In this document: in pieces, positions 25,842 to 35,535 of the stretch
Position numbering within the stretch: the stretch's first letter is position 1
Layout of the letters: each line of letters opens with the position of its first letter
Assembly (NCBI GenBank): GCA_014529385.2
Contig: CM043967.1
Coordinates: forward strand, 317,001-381,000
DNA length: 64,000 bases
Direction of reading: 5' to 3'
Origin: Adiantum capillus-veneris
Lineage: Eukaryota > Streptophyta > Polypodiopsida > Polypodiales > Pteridaceae
Program-made: the position numbers and the translations under genes
The notes under the pieces: model-generated
Seen by the model: only the letters and a program-made list of their open reading frames with translations
Databases searched by the model: none
What the model was told of the DNA's origin: nothing

Positions 25842-25906
25842 TCCTGTCCTCAGGGCATGGCACTTCCCTTTACTCATGTGCCAGCTCTCGTTCACCGCAT
25901 CACTCC

Positions 25907-25915
25907 AGGGGGGAA
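25907..25915 (+). other. Copia polypurine tract
   Basis: AGGGGGGAA lies immediately before the 3' LTR (which starts at 25917). This is the normal place for the plus-strand DNA primer. Confidence 0.85.
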
Positions 25916-25916
25916 T

Positions 25917-26143
25917 TGTTACCATATACATGTGGTAGTGATGTGTGTGAACACACTAGGACCGCCGGGGCATTTTTTCCCTCTTTAGGAGGTTTTTTCC
26001 CCCGTGCATTGTATATACGCCCATCACTCTAGGGCTATCTATCTTTCCATTGCACACTAAGTAACACACTCTCTATTGTGTGCCTTGAGCTTCCTTCGTC
26101 TTCTCCAAGCTGTGTGTGTTTCTCTGCAACCCTAATTCCAACA
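25917..26143 (+). repeat. Copia 3' LTR
   Basis: 227 bp, TG...CA, identical to the 5' LTR apart from G at 26098. It is followed directly by TTTGG and then by satellite sequence in the phase left off at 20969. Confidence 0.95.
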
Positions 26144-27820
26144 TTTGGTTCCAAGGTCCACCACTTGTCCAAGCTAACTCTATTGAAACATAGAGAGAAA
26201 CAAAGGTCCACCACTTGTTCAAGCTAGGGTCCATTGAAACATGGAGAGAAGGATGCTCCACCATTTGTCCAAGATAGGCTCCATTGAAACATGACGAGAA
26301 GCAACCTGCACCATGTCTCCAAGATGCTAGGCTCCATCGAAATACATTAAACCCACGATATTTCGTAGATGAGGGGTTTCCATTCAAGGTCCACCACTTG
26401 TCCAAGCTATTATTGCTAGTAGCCTGAGTGGTTTGGTCCCAAGATTCACCACTTTTATTAAGGATATGTGGGTGTTAAGGTCCACCACTTGTCCAACCTA
26501 TAAGGCTACATCTTAAAGGTTATTCTTTCTTACTACTTGGAGTGACCATGATAGGTTTTACATGGGGGTTTGGTTCCAAGGTCCACCACTTGTCCAAGCT
26601 AACTCTATTGAAATATAGAGAGAAGCAAAGGTCCACCCCTTGTCTAAGCTAGGGTCCATTGAAACATGGAGAGAAGGATGCTCCACCATTTGTCCAAGGT
26701 AGGCTCCATTGAAACATGAGGAGAAGCAAGGTGCACCATGTCTCCAACATGCTAGGCTCCATCGAAAAACATTAAACCCACGATATGTCGTAGATGAGGG
26801 GTTTACATTCAAGGTCCAACACTTGTCCAAGCTATTATTGGTAGTAGCCTGAGTGGTTTGGTCTCAAGATTCACCACTTTTATTAAGAATATGTGGGTGT
26901 TAAAGTCCACCACTTGCCCAACCTATAAGCACCACTTGTCTAAGCTAGGGTCCATTGAAACATGGAGAGAAGGATGCTCCACCATTTGTCGAAGCTAACT
27001 CTATTGAAACATGGGGGGTTTACGTTCAAGGTCCACCACTTGTCCAAGATATTAGTGCTAGTAGCATGAGTGGTTTTGTCTCAAGATTCACCACTTTTTC
27101 ACTCTATGTCATTATATTAATAATATTAGGGTGTTAAGGTCCACCACTTGTCCAACCTATAAGGCTATATCTTAAAGGTTATTATTTCTCACCACTTGGA
27201 GTGACTATGATAGGTTTTACATGGGGGTTTGGTTCCAAGGTCCAGCACTTGTCCAAGCTAACTCTATTGAATAATATAGAGAAGCAAAGGTCCACCACTT
27301 GTCCAAGCTAGGGTCCATTGAAACATGGAGAGAAGGATGATCCACCATTTGTCCAAGATAGGCTCCATTGAAACATGAAGAGAAGCAAGATGCACGATGT
27401 CTCCAAGATGCTAGGCTCCATCGAAATACCTTAAACCCACGATATTTCGTAGATGGGGGGTTTACTTTCAAGGTCCACCACTTGTCCAAGCTATTATCGC
27501 TAGTAGCATGGTTTGGTCTCAAGATTCACCAGTTTTCCACTCTATGTCATTATATGAAGAATATCTGGGTGTTAAGGTCCACCACTTGTCCAACCTATAA
27601 GGCTATATCTTAAATGATTTTTTTTTTGACCACTTGGAATGTGCATGATATGTTTTACATGGGGTTTTGTTCCAAGGTCCACCACTTGTCCAAGCTAGAT
27701 CTATTACATATATATTATACATACAATATTCAACTAGATTCCCTACCTATCATGTCCAGTAGCATGGATGCTCTAGCTTGAAGGTCCACCACTTGTCCAA
27801 CCTATACTCTCTTATGTAAG
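26144..27820. repeat. Satellite array (right part) and its decaying edge
   Basis: B-type units continue to about 26930. A junction identical to the one at 15416 then switches to A-type units. From about 27620 the units degrade, with isolated core motifs at 27676 and 27780. Solitary cores still occur at about 28190 and 28280. The stretch 26955-27137 matches 15443-15625 throughout. Confidence 0.93.
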
Positions 27821-27844
27821 GGAGATCTCGCTATAAATTCAAAA

Positions 27845-27932
27845 CCTTCCCGCCTAAATTTAAAATATCCCTCCCAAATCTTAAATATCCCGCCTAAATT
27901 TTAAAATATCCCGCCCAAATTTTAAAATTCAA
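27845..27932. repeat. AT-rich minisatellite with CCCGCC cores
   Basis: Four imperfect copies of about 20-22 bp with the pattern TCCCGCCTAAATTTTAAAATA. The TTCCCGCC of the first copy resembles an E2F site, but there is no gene next to it. Confidence 0.75.
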
Positions 27933-28702
27933 ACTTTTTTATAAAAAATTAAATTTTACTACTTAAATTTAAAATATTCCACGCGAAATTGATTTTAAAT
28001 TCAAGTTTACCACAAAAAGATATCATTATACCACCTAAATTCAAATATGCAAACCTCAAATCATTATATTGTACATAAATTCAAACAAATTCAAATTAAC
28101 AAGCCTAAATTGATATTAGTTTTCATAGATATGAATTTATCACACCTAAATTATGTCACCATGTTAGAGAGAGTGGTTAGAGAATTTGAACAAGTTCCAC
28201 CACTTGTCCAACCTAGATACCAAGAAGGATTGAGTGTACAAGGTATTGTTTGGAGGTCCTTATAGTCCACTGGTCTCAAGGTCCACCACTTGTGGTAAGG
28301 GTCACCAAAAAGTGTATATATTCATCCAAAGAAATACACGTATTTTTTGTCTACATGTCCTAGTTTAAACCATTTATGTCCACTAGGTGTATCACTAAAC
28401 AACACTACTATTTTTGAGAAACAGAAGTTACAATCATATCTACAAATGGATTAGAGGAAAATCAGCTCAGCATACATCCAGAACTCGCTACAAGAATCGA
28501 CTTTAACATATCACGCAAGTAAGTCTTCCATTCAATTTTACTAGTATTACAATGTGTTAGTTATTTGTGATATTTATGTATGTATATATACTATGTGTGC
28601 ATATCATAATTAAGTGTAATTGTGTATCTGCATTATGTATGAGTATTACAATGAAATAACACAAATATACATACATACACATAGATAACACAGACGCACA
28701 CA
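27933..28702. other. AT-rich region, no gene seen
   Basis: Mostly AT-rich single-copy-looking sequence with two isolated satellite cores (about 28190 and 28280). A 72-codon open stretch at 28047-28265 includes one of these cores and has no recognisable features, so it is not called. Confidence 0.6.
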
Positions 28703-29150
28703 TACATGAGCATGTATTTTCAAGAGAGAGATAGCAAGATACAGAGATAGATAGATAGAGAGAGAGAGAGAGATAAATACCTATTTTTTAGAGAGAGGAG
28801 AGAGAAAGATAACAGATTTCACTGTGTTTATGTATGTGGAAGAGAGGAAGACGATGTATGGGAATATGTGCACGTATTTTCAAGAGAGAGACAACAAGAT
28901 AACAGATTTCATTGTGGTTATGTATGTGGAAGTAAGGAAGACGATGTGTGGGAATATGTGCATGTATTTTCAAGAGAGAGACAGCAAGATAACAGATTTC
29001 ACTGTGGTTATGTATGTGGAAGTGAGGAAGACGATGTGTGGGAATATGTGCATGTATTTTCAAGAGAGAGACAGCAAGATAATAGATTTCACTGTGGTTA
29101 TGTATGTGGAAGAGAGGAAGACGATGTGTGGGAATATGTGTATGTGTGCG
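28703..29150. repeat. 90-bp tandem repeat, about 4.5 copies
   Basis: AACAGATTTC or its one-base variant recurs at 28811, 28901, 28991 and 29081, giving an exact 90-bp period. A partial copy lies to the left, next to a short GA microsatellite at about 28750-28772. Because 90 is a multiple of three, several frames on both strands stay open through the array (for example a 161-codon plus-strand frame from 28824). These are likely by-products rather than genes. Confidence 0.92.
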
Positions 29151-30479
29151 GGGATACTTTTAAACTATGTATCTCTGTCTTTTGACGAGAGAGTGTGTGT
29201 GCAAGAAGAGTTACAGAGAACCATCTTCTCTATATGGAGAAAGACAGAGAGTGAGAGAGAGAGAAATACCTGTTTTTTCTCTATTCGTGAGGTGTGCAAT
29301 GTCTCCTGAGAAGACTGCCCGATCCTGCCCTTCTGGAAAGCGTTGTGTATGCTGCTGTTTCTTTATCTTGTGCGCGAACTTTCAATCCTGTGCACTCCAC
29401 CTGTGTGTTGTGTACGATGCCGAGCTTGCTCCTCTACGCGCGCGTATACTCCAACTGTGTGCGATCCGTGTGCGCTTTCTGTGTGTTTGCTGCTCGCCTG
29501 CTTTCTCTGTGTGCGTTGCTCGTGCGCTCTCTGTGTGCCTAATCTTTATAGGGTTTATTAGAATGCCACGTATGCTACAAGTCCATGTTTTATCATAGGA
29601 TTAAAAAAAACAAAAGCAATATAAAAAATTAACCAATTCACACGGCCAAAATTAAAGAAATCATGGTTGAAAATATGAAAAACATGCGTAACTCTATACT
29701 AGGAATTCACTTTTTTTTTAAAAAAATCTTTGGGCGCTGCCCCAGGACCCCGCCCAGAACAATATCCCAAAATCAACCTCCCAAGCCCCGCCATCGAGAG
29801 TGCTATATTCCACATCCCCATCAAGAGCGCTACCCCCAAACCTCACGTGGAAGCGCTGCCTTGTCACCCCATTGTGGCATTGCCCTAACACCCCGCATCT
29901 GGAGTGCTAAATGGGAACATTCTTCATTAGTGAAATTTTGGACATAAATTATATTAGCATATACTTAAATATAATACAAATATTAACATATTAGTTATAC
30001 TACTAATTTACTATAGCAGTTCTAAATTATGTCCCATACTATATTTAAGGTGCCAAAGGTTTGGCCTTATGGTCCTAGATTTAGCCAAGTGGTCAACACA
30101 TATAGGACCAAGTGCACACTGTGCCACAAAACTTGGCCACCACTTCACTTGCCAAAGTTTAGGCCACATGGTCAATCCTAAGTTTCCAATGTTCTTATTA
30201 TGTCACCTTTTGCCTCGTGGAAAACCTAGGCTTGTTTTCACATACTCAGGCACTTCAAGCCACAATAAATTGTCATTACTCTTCGGCAACCCTTTTGTTC
30301 AAGTCTTTGAAAAAACATTGTTTAAGGCCACCCTAAACCATTTTCATTTAGGGGTGTCTAAAACTAGCTTTTTGGCAATTCGAGAAGAAAATGGTCAAAG
30401 TTTTATACTTAGTTTTAACCACTTGACCAATTCAAATATTGGAAAGCAAGGTCTTGTAATACTTTTCTTTGGACATCAC
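29151..30479. other. Unassigned region, no gene seen
   Basis: 29300-29540 is rich in TGTG/GTGC. 29700-29900 is C-rich with repeated short GCGCTGCC-type phrases. 30060-30480 has scattered degenerate relatives of the satellite core, such as GGCCACCACTTCACTTGCC. The open stretches here have no recognisable protein features. Confidence 0.55.
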
Positions 30480-32030
30480 ACATTAAAACTAGGTCCCTCA
30501 CTTGTCCAAGCTATGCTCTAATACAATAAAGGGCTTTTGGTTTCAAGATGCACCACTTTCCCAACCTTGATTCCATTAAAGAAGCTAGCTCTACTTAGAC
30601 ATTTAATAGCAAGGTCCTGCAGCAGTTCAGATTCAACATTTTCCATGGCAGCTAGGTCCACCACTTATCTAAGCTATGCTCTAATAGAGTAAGGGGGTTT
30701 TGGTTTCAAGATCCACCACTTGTCCAAACTTGATTTGGGAAGCAAGGTCCTATACTAGTTTTCTTTGGACATTCACCATTACAACTAAGTCCACCACTTC
30801 TCCAAGCTATGTTCTAATACACTAAGGAGGTTTTGGTTTCAAGTAGAACCACTTGTACGACTTTGTTTTTGGAAGTAAGGTCTTTACATAGTTCACCTTG
30901 GACCTTGGACATTGGATACTACAACTAAGCCCACCACTTGTCCAAGATATCCTCTATATATGGCCAAAGGGTTTGGGTTTCAAGATTCACCACTTTTCCA
31001 ACCTTTCTTCCATTAAAGAAAGGAGGGGCATTATAACTAGGTCCACCACTTGTCCAAGCTATGCTCTGATATAGAAAGGGGATTTTGGTTTCAAGGTCCA
31101 CCACGTGTTCAACCTTGCAAGACTCAAGGGATACTTGGACATTGGAAAGCATAGTCCTATAGTAGTTGATAGGTGGCAGTGGGTATTACAACTAGGTCCA
31201 ACCTATGCTCTCATATAGCAAAGAGGCTTTGCTTTCAAGGTCCACCACTTGTCCAACCTTGCTTCCATTAAAGAAATGAGGGGCTACGTAAACATTGGCA
31301 AGCAAGGTAGCAAGGTCCTAAGGTGTTTCACCTTGGATATTAGGCATTATAACTAGGTCCACCACTTGTCCAAGCTATGCTCTGATAAAGAAAGGGGATT
31401 TTCGTTTCAAGGTCCACCATGTGTTCAACCTTTCTAATATAGAAAGGGGATTTTCGTTTCAAGGTCCACCACGTGTTCAACCTTGAAAGACTCAAGGGAT
31501 ACTTGGACATTGGAAAGCATAGTCCTATAGTAGTTGATAGGTGGCAGGGGGTATTAAAACTAGGTCCAACCTATGCTCTAATATAGCAAAGAGGCTTTGG
31601 TTTCAAGGTCCACCACTTGTCCAACCTTACTTCCATTAAAGAAATGAGGGGCTACGTAAACATTGGCTAGCAAGGTAGCAAAGTCCTAAGGTATTTCACC
31701 TTGGATATTGGGCATTATAACTAGGTCCACCACTTGTCCAAGCTATGCTTTGATATAGAAAGGGGATTTTTGTTTCAAGGTCCACCACGTGTTCAACCTT
31801 GAAAGACTCAAGGGATACTTGGACATTGGAAAACGTAGTCCTATAGTAGTTGATAGGTGGCAGTGGGTATTACAACTAGGTCCACCACTTGTCCAGCCTA
31901 TGCTCTCATATAGCAAAGAGGCTTTGGTTTCAAGGTCCACCACTTGTCCAACCTTGCTTCCATTAATATAGCAAGGAGGATTTGGTCTCAAGGTTCACCA
32001 CTTGTCCAACCTATGCAAACCTTTTTCATG
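30480..32030. repeat. Second repeat block sharing the satellite core
   Basis: Diverged tandem units of about 315-370 bp. The phrase GGCATTATAACTAGG recurs near 31027, 31342 and 31711. Each unit has several copies of GGTCCACCACTTGTCC or GGTCCACCACGTGTTCAACC, embedded in sequence unlike the main array. A partial 53-bp internal duplication lies near 31435. The block stops about 75 bp before the first ORF of the DUF8039/DUF7869 pair. Confidence 0.9.
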
Positions 32031-32093
32031 TTGTAGCATGATTTTTTGTTTGAAGAGTATTTTTCTATAACTATGGATTTAACAATGTAATCT

Positions 32094-32105
32094 TTTTACT
32101 TACAG
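32094..32105 (+). other. Likely intron 3' splice site ahead of ORF1
   Basis: A T-rich run ends TTTTTACTTACAG two bases before the ATG at 32107, a good plant acceptor. If used, an upstream exon exists and the repeat block could lie within an intron. No upstream exon was identified. Confidence 0.45.
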
Positions 32106-32106
32106 G

Positions 32107-32841
32107 ATGGACTTCGAATCTGGGGAGAAAGTACATATGATACTTGACAATGAAATCGTTGGTATTGGTTGTGTGTGTAGAACAGATCCAGATTCCACTT
32201 GTGGTGGTACAAAGATAGGGCTGGGAAATGTCTCCATACTAGTGGAGGAATGCTTGAAGGATGTGGTCCTACCTTTTCCTACAATGGATACTTCATCTCT
32301 CCAAGGCTCATTATGGAGTGTTGTTCGATGGTCAAAGCTTCTTTTGCAATCTTTTGTATTAAATGGGAACTTAATTGATCCACACGAAAGCTACAATGGT
32401 GATGAAGAACATGATCATTCTGATCCTCTAGTTACAGATGCAATACCTATGACAAGCCCAGAATTTGAAGCAATGATTCGAGAGTCTTGGAGAAATCATA
32501 GGGTCCTTTTAAAAGATGACACAATGATGCAAACCATGAATGAAGGGACCATCTTATATGTATTTCCACATGATTATGTCAACTTTCAGAAACTTGGTCC
32601 TGATTGTGTGGGTGTGGGTATTGAAAGAGAAAATGCAAGCATTGATGATGTGGTTGAAGTGGGTAGCATCACTTTGCTAAAGTGGCCCATCAAGCAGACA
32701 ACAATGTTGAATGGGAGCCCATTACAACGCTTTGTTCCTGTTGATGGCATGCATGCTACATATGAGGATGTATCCAACGATGGCAATGTTGGAAAAAAAC
32801 TTGATGGGAGTAATGTTGTCCAGTTGTCAAGGAAGAGATGA
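32107..32841 (+). CDS. ORF1, DUF8039-like protein of a transposon-like element
   Basis: A 244-codon frame. Residues about 1-85 run GEKVHMILDNEIVGIG, then a glycine-rich turn, then IGLGNVSILVEECLKDVVLPFP and WSVVRWSKLLL. This is the pattern I associate with the DUF8039 family (short beta-strand module, V-W-P/S-type end) seen next to transposase-like genes in plants. The rest is acidic and has no recognised domain. The start is the first ATG after a good splice acceptor. The terminal TGA (32839-32841) is followed in the same frame, three codons later, by the ATG of the next ORF, so the two may once have been one protein. Assignment is from memory of the family and should be checked by profile search. 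Confidence 0.6.
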   Translation: MDFESGEKVHMILDNEIVGIGCVCRTDPDSTCGGTKIGLGNVSILVEECLKDVVLPFPTMDTSSLQGSLWSVVRWSKLLLQSFVLNGNLIDPHESYNGDEEHDHSDPLVTDAIPMTSPEFEAMIRESWRNHRVLLKDDTMMQTMNEGTILYVFPHDYVNFQKLGPDCVGVGIERENASIDDVVEVGSITLLKWPIKQTTMLNGSPLQRFVPVDGMHATYEDVSNDGNVGKKLDGSNVVQLSRKR

Positions 32842-32850
32842 TACACTTTC

Positions 32851-35334
32851 ATGAACAAGACTCAAAAATCAAAAGCAGCACCAGCTTCGACTTTTTACCT
32901 TTCAAACAAATCAATTCAAAGGGTATCATGCATTGATTGTTGTGCACAAAAATGCTACCAATTTGCAGATCGTGATATGGTGACAAGGTTACGACAACAA
33001 TTTTGGGGAGAGTCTCAAAAATCACGCACTAATTATGTTTATGATGTTCTTTCTATATGTTATCAGAAAGATGAGAAGTCACGATACCAATTCAGGCTAA
33101 ATGGCTCTATTGTTTGTTGTAGAGCATGGTATGAGCTACATGGAATACCAAAGACATCATTTTATCGATACAAGGAGAACTTTGAAAATGGTGTGCGCCA
33201 ATATGTACATGGGAACACATGTACATTGAGAAGGGGACTTCAACATACTAGTTTAGCAAGAGCACTACTAAATGAGTTTGTGGAAAACAACTCTGAGAAG
33301 ATGCCACATAGAAGTAGAACACTGCTAGATGGCTCAAGAGAGACTCAATTGGTGATTCCATCAACATACAAACAAGTGGATATTTTATGTGAAATCAACA
33401 CGACACTTGACCAAATGGGCTATGAGAAGAAGCTATCCCAATCTTCTTTTGGTAGAATTTGGAACAAAGAGTACCCACATGTCACTTTAACAAACACGAG
33501 TGAGTTCTCTAAGTGCAATATTTGTAGCTCAATCAAGGCAAGGTTAGAAGCTAAACCTTCTCTTGAAGAGAGAGCTCTTCTCTTGAGGGAGAGAGAAGTT
33601 CACATGGCACAACAAAAGAGTTGCAGAAGCCTATATTATGCATGGCGCACGTATTCAGAAACTCAACCACAAAAATATGTATGCATAATCCATGATAAGA
33701 TGGATCAAAAGAAGACTGCCATTCCTAGATTACGCATTGTTCCCAAGGGTGTGGATTCAGGATATAATCTGCAGGTGGCATTGATTGGCATGATCACTCA
33801 TGGACATGGAGAAGGTCATTACGGACACTTTGTCTTGAATGGTTTGTGGCCAGCTGATCCAAATCTTACAATTGGCTCAATTGCTAATTGTTTACATAAC
33901 CTCGAGAGGATAGATAAGCATCCTCTTGGTGATCTAGTAACAAATGGACTTCCAAGGAGCAATATTTCACTACTACATGCTTTGAACTCAAGGGATGCTT
34001 TGGACTACCATAACTTGAGTGATGGAAAAGAGCCCATTGTGCAGTCGTCAGAAATTGCAGAAGAGGAATTGGGGTCAACATTTCGCAGATTGCCAGAGAA
34101 CTTGTTGCTACAATTGGATAATTGTGCAGGGGAAATCAAAAATCGATACTTATTTGCCTATTTGTCAATGCTTGTTGCAAGGGGTGTTTTCAAAATCATC
34201 CAGCTGGGATTTTTAATGGTTGGGCATACACATGAGGACATAGACGCCATTTTTAGTAGGTTTTCAGAGAAGTTGAGAGTTACACAAACCTATACTTTGC
34301 CACATTTGATGGATACATTACGAAACAGCTCATCTTCATCTCCAGCTCCATTTTTTCTCACAAAGATCCCCGATTTCAAGCAATATTGTGATGGCTATCT
34401 TTGTGATGGACAAGACATACTTGTTGGACATTCCAAACCGCTTCAGTTTAGGTTCTTTATGCAGGATGAGACACCAATGATGCAATATAAGGCACATGTA
34501 GGTGTATCAAGTTGGAGTGGAAGTATTCGCCTTTGGAAAACAGACACAGAAGGCAAGCCAATGTTACCACATGGAGATCCACCTCTAGTACAAATGGCGG
34601 AGTATGTCAAGGCCCACGAAGAAGTCATTTTGGGGCTAAAGAACTATATAAAATTTTGGAAAAATTTAGGGAATGGTTCAAGTATTCCGCGATATTATAG
34701 ACCCGTGATAGATTATTGGAGTAAGGTAATTGAAGAGATTGGAAAAGCAATCATATCAGAGGGAGTCTTGTATGAAATGTTTTGGCCAAAAACTCAAGAA
34801 TATTCTCACCTACAAAGCACTACAATGAATTTGCAACAAGGAGCAGAAAGATTCCTAGGCCTTGAAGAGTTGAACGATCATTTTTGTGGGCCTCAACGAG
34901 ATAGGCCAAGGGAAGAGTTTGACCCTATGTCTGATGTGCACCAAGGTGACTTTCTTATGCTTGTTCCGAGTGACACAGAAATCTATCCAGTGTCGCTTGC
35001 AATGGCTTTATCTGACATTGATAATGAGCCTACATCACCAAACTACAGAAAACTCTTGATTCAATATTGGGCACCTTGCGCGAGAAAAAGTGGGATGACA
35101 GATACTGAAGCTTACAGTAATTGTTGGAAGGGTTATTGGGCTGTCAACTATAAGGACCCACAAGTGTGGGAAACTATAGATGCAATTGTTTGGTCCTGGA
35201 GACCCAACAAAGAAGGACCATTTTCTAGAATAAAGATTCCAGAAAGACATGCTCTAAAAGCCAAAGAAGGCCTCACTCGTGCACATCAGCCACACTTGGA
35301 TCAAAGTTCAGATATGGTATCAAATGTGGAGTAG
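32851..35334 (+). CDS. ORF2, DUF7869-like, possible DDE-type transposase
   Basis: An uninterrupted 827-codon frame. Early on is FGRIWNKEYPHV, then a C-X2-C pair (Cys222, Cys225) followed by a charged helix and a histidine-rich strand. HDKMDQ at 281-286 supplies a conserved Asp. LDNCAGEIKNR begins at 422 with Asp423, and GHTHEDIDAIFSRF begins at 458 with Asp463 and Asp465. Three spaced acidic sites with an intervening hydrophobic core look like an RNase H-type DDE nuclease; the LDN...KNR plus VGHTHED...FS pattern is what I know as DUF7869 in mosses, ferns and some animals. The catalytic reading is inference. The C-terminal third has a WAPC/YWAVNYK region of unknown role. It lies in the same frame as ORF1, 9 bp downstream, and its intact length suggests recent activity or selection. 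Confidence 0.72.
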   Translation: MNKTQKSKAAPASTFYLSNKSIQRVSCIDCCAQKCYQFADRDMVTRLRQQFWGESQKSRTNYVYDVLSICYQKDEKSRYQFRLNGSIVCCRAWYELHGIPKTSFYRYKENFENGVRQYVHGNTCTLRRGLQHTSLARALLNEFVENNSEKMPHRSRTLLDGSRETQLVIPSTYKQVDILCEINTTLDQMGYEKKLSQSSFGRIWNKEYPHVTLTNTSEFSKCNICSSIKARLEAKPSLEERALLLREREVHMAQQKSCRSLYYAWRTYSETQPQKYVCIIHDKMDQKKTAIPRLRIVPKGVDSGYNLQVALIGMITHGHGEGHYGHFVLNGLWPADPNLTIGSIANCLHNLERIDKHPLGDLVTNGLPRSNISLLHALNSRDALDYHNLSDGKEPIVQSSEIAEEELGSTFRRLPENLLLQLDNCAGEIKNRYLFAYLSMLVARGVFKIIQLGFLMVGHTHEDIDAIFSRFSEKLRVTQTYTLPHLMDTLRNSSSSSPAPFFLTKIPDFKQYCDGYLCDGQDILVGHSKPLQFRFFMQDETPMMQYKAHVGVSSWSGSIRLWKTDTEGKPMLPHGDPPLVQMAEYVKAHEEVILGLKNYIKFWKNLGNGSSIPRYYRPVIDYWSKVIEEIGKAIISEGVLYEMFWPKTQEYSHLQSTTMNLQQGAERFLGLEELNDHFCGPQRDRPREEFDPMSDVHQGDFLMLVPSDTEIYPVSLAMALSDIDNEPTSPNYRKLLIQYWAPCARKSGMTDTEAYSNCWKGYWAVNYKDPQVWETIDAIVWSWRPNKEGPFSRIKIPERHALKAKEGLTRAHQPHLDQSSDMVSNVE

Positions 35335-35529
35335 AATTATGTGGAGCTTCTATTGTGACTATACTAGTCAATTTGTAAACAAAATCTTTTTTGTATCTTC
35401 CTTTGTTTTATGTAATTTATAGTTATTATCAAATCCATATGTTGTACATCCTCTTGACTTTTGGTGTTTATCAACACCACAATCCTATGAGATTTTCACT
35501 TTATTTACTAGCCACACACCTCAATTTTT
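35335..35529. other. Downstream flank of ORF2, nothing recognised
   Basis: AT-rich sequence that could hold the 3' untranslated part of ORF2. No copy of the satellite core was found here. It is cut on the right by Ty3-derived sequence from about 35530. Confidence 0.5.
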
Positions 35530-35535
35530 CCCACT

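Larger units (their letters stand above)
20970..26143 (+). mobile_element. Complete Ty1/copia LTR retrotransposon
   Basis: The element is 5174 bp long. It has two 227-bp LTRs (20970-21196 and 25917-26143) that both run TG...CA, and TTTGG lies on both sides (20965-20969 and 26144-26148) as a 5-bp target-site duplication. Between the LTRs, in order, are a primer-binding site, gag with a CCHC knuckle, protease, integrase, reverse transcriptase, RNase H and a polypurine tract. Integrase before reverse transcriptase is the copia order. I found only one difference between the LTRs (A at 21151, G at 26098), so the insertion is recent. One reading-frame break near 23210-23250 separates the Gag-protease part from the rest. 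It is inserted inside a satellite unit. Confidence 0.97.

Noticed and set aside
28824-29309. 161-codon plus-strand frame and 91-105-codon companions in the 90-bp repeat
   Set aside because: They are open because the period is a multiple of three; frames on both strands behave alike.
29700-29960. 94-codon frame in C-rich DNA (29663-29947)
   Set aside because: Low-complexity, proline-rich by base composition only.
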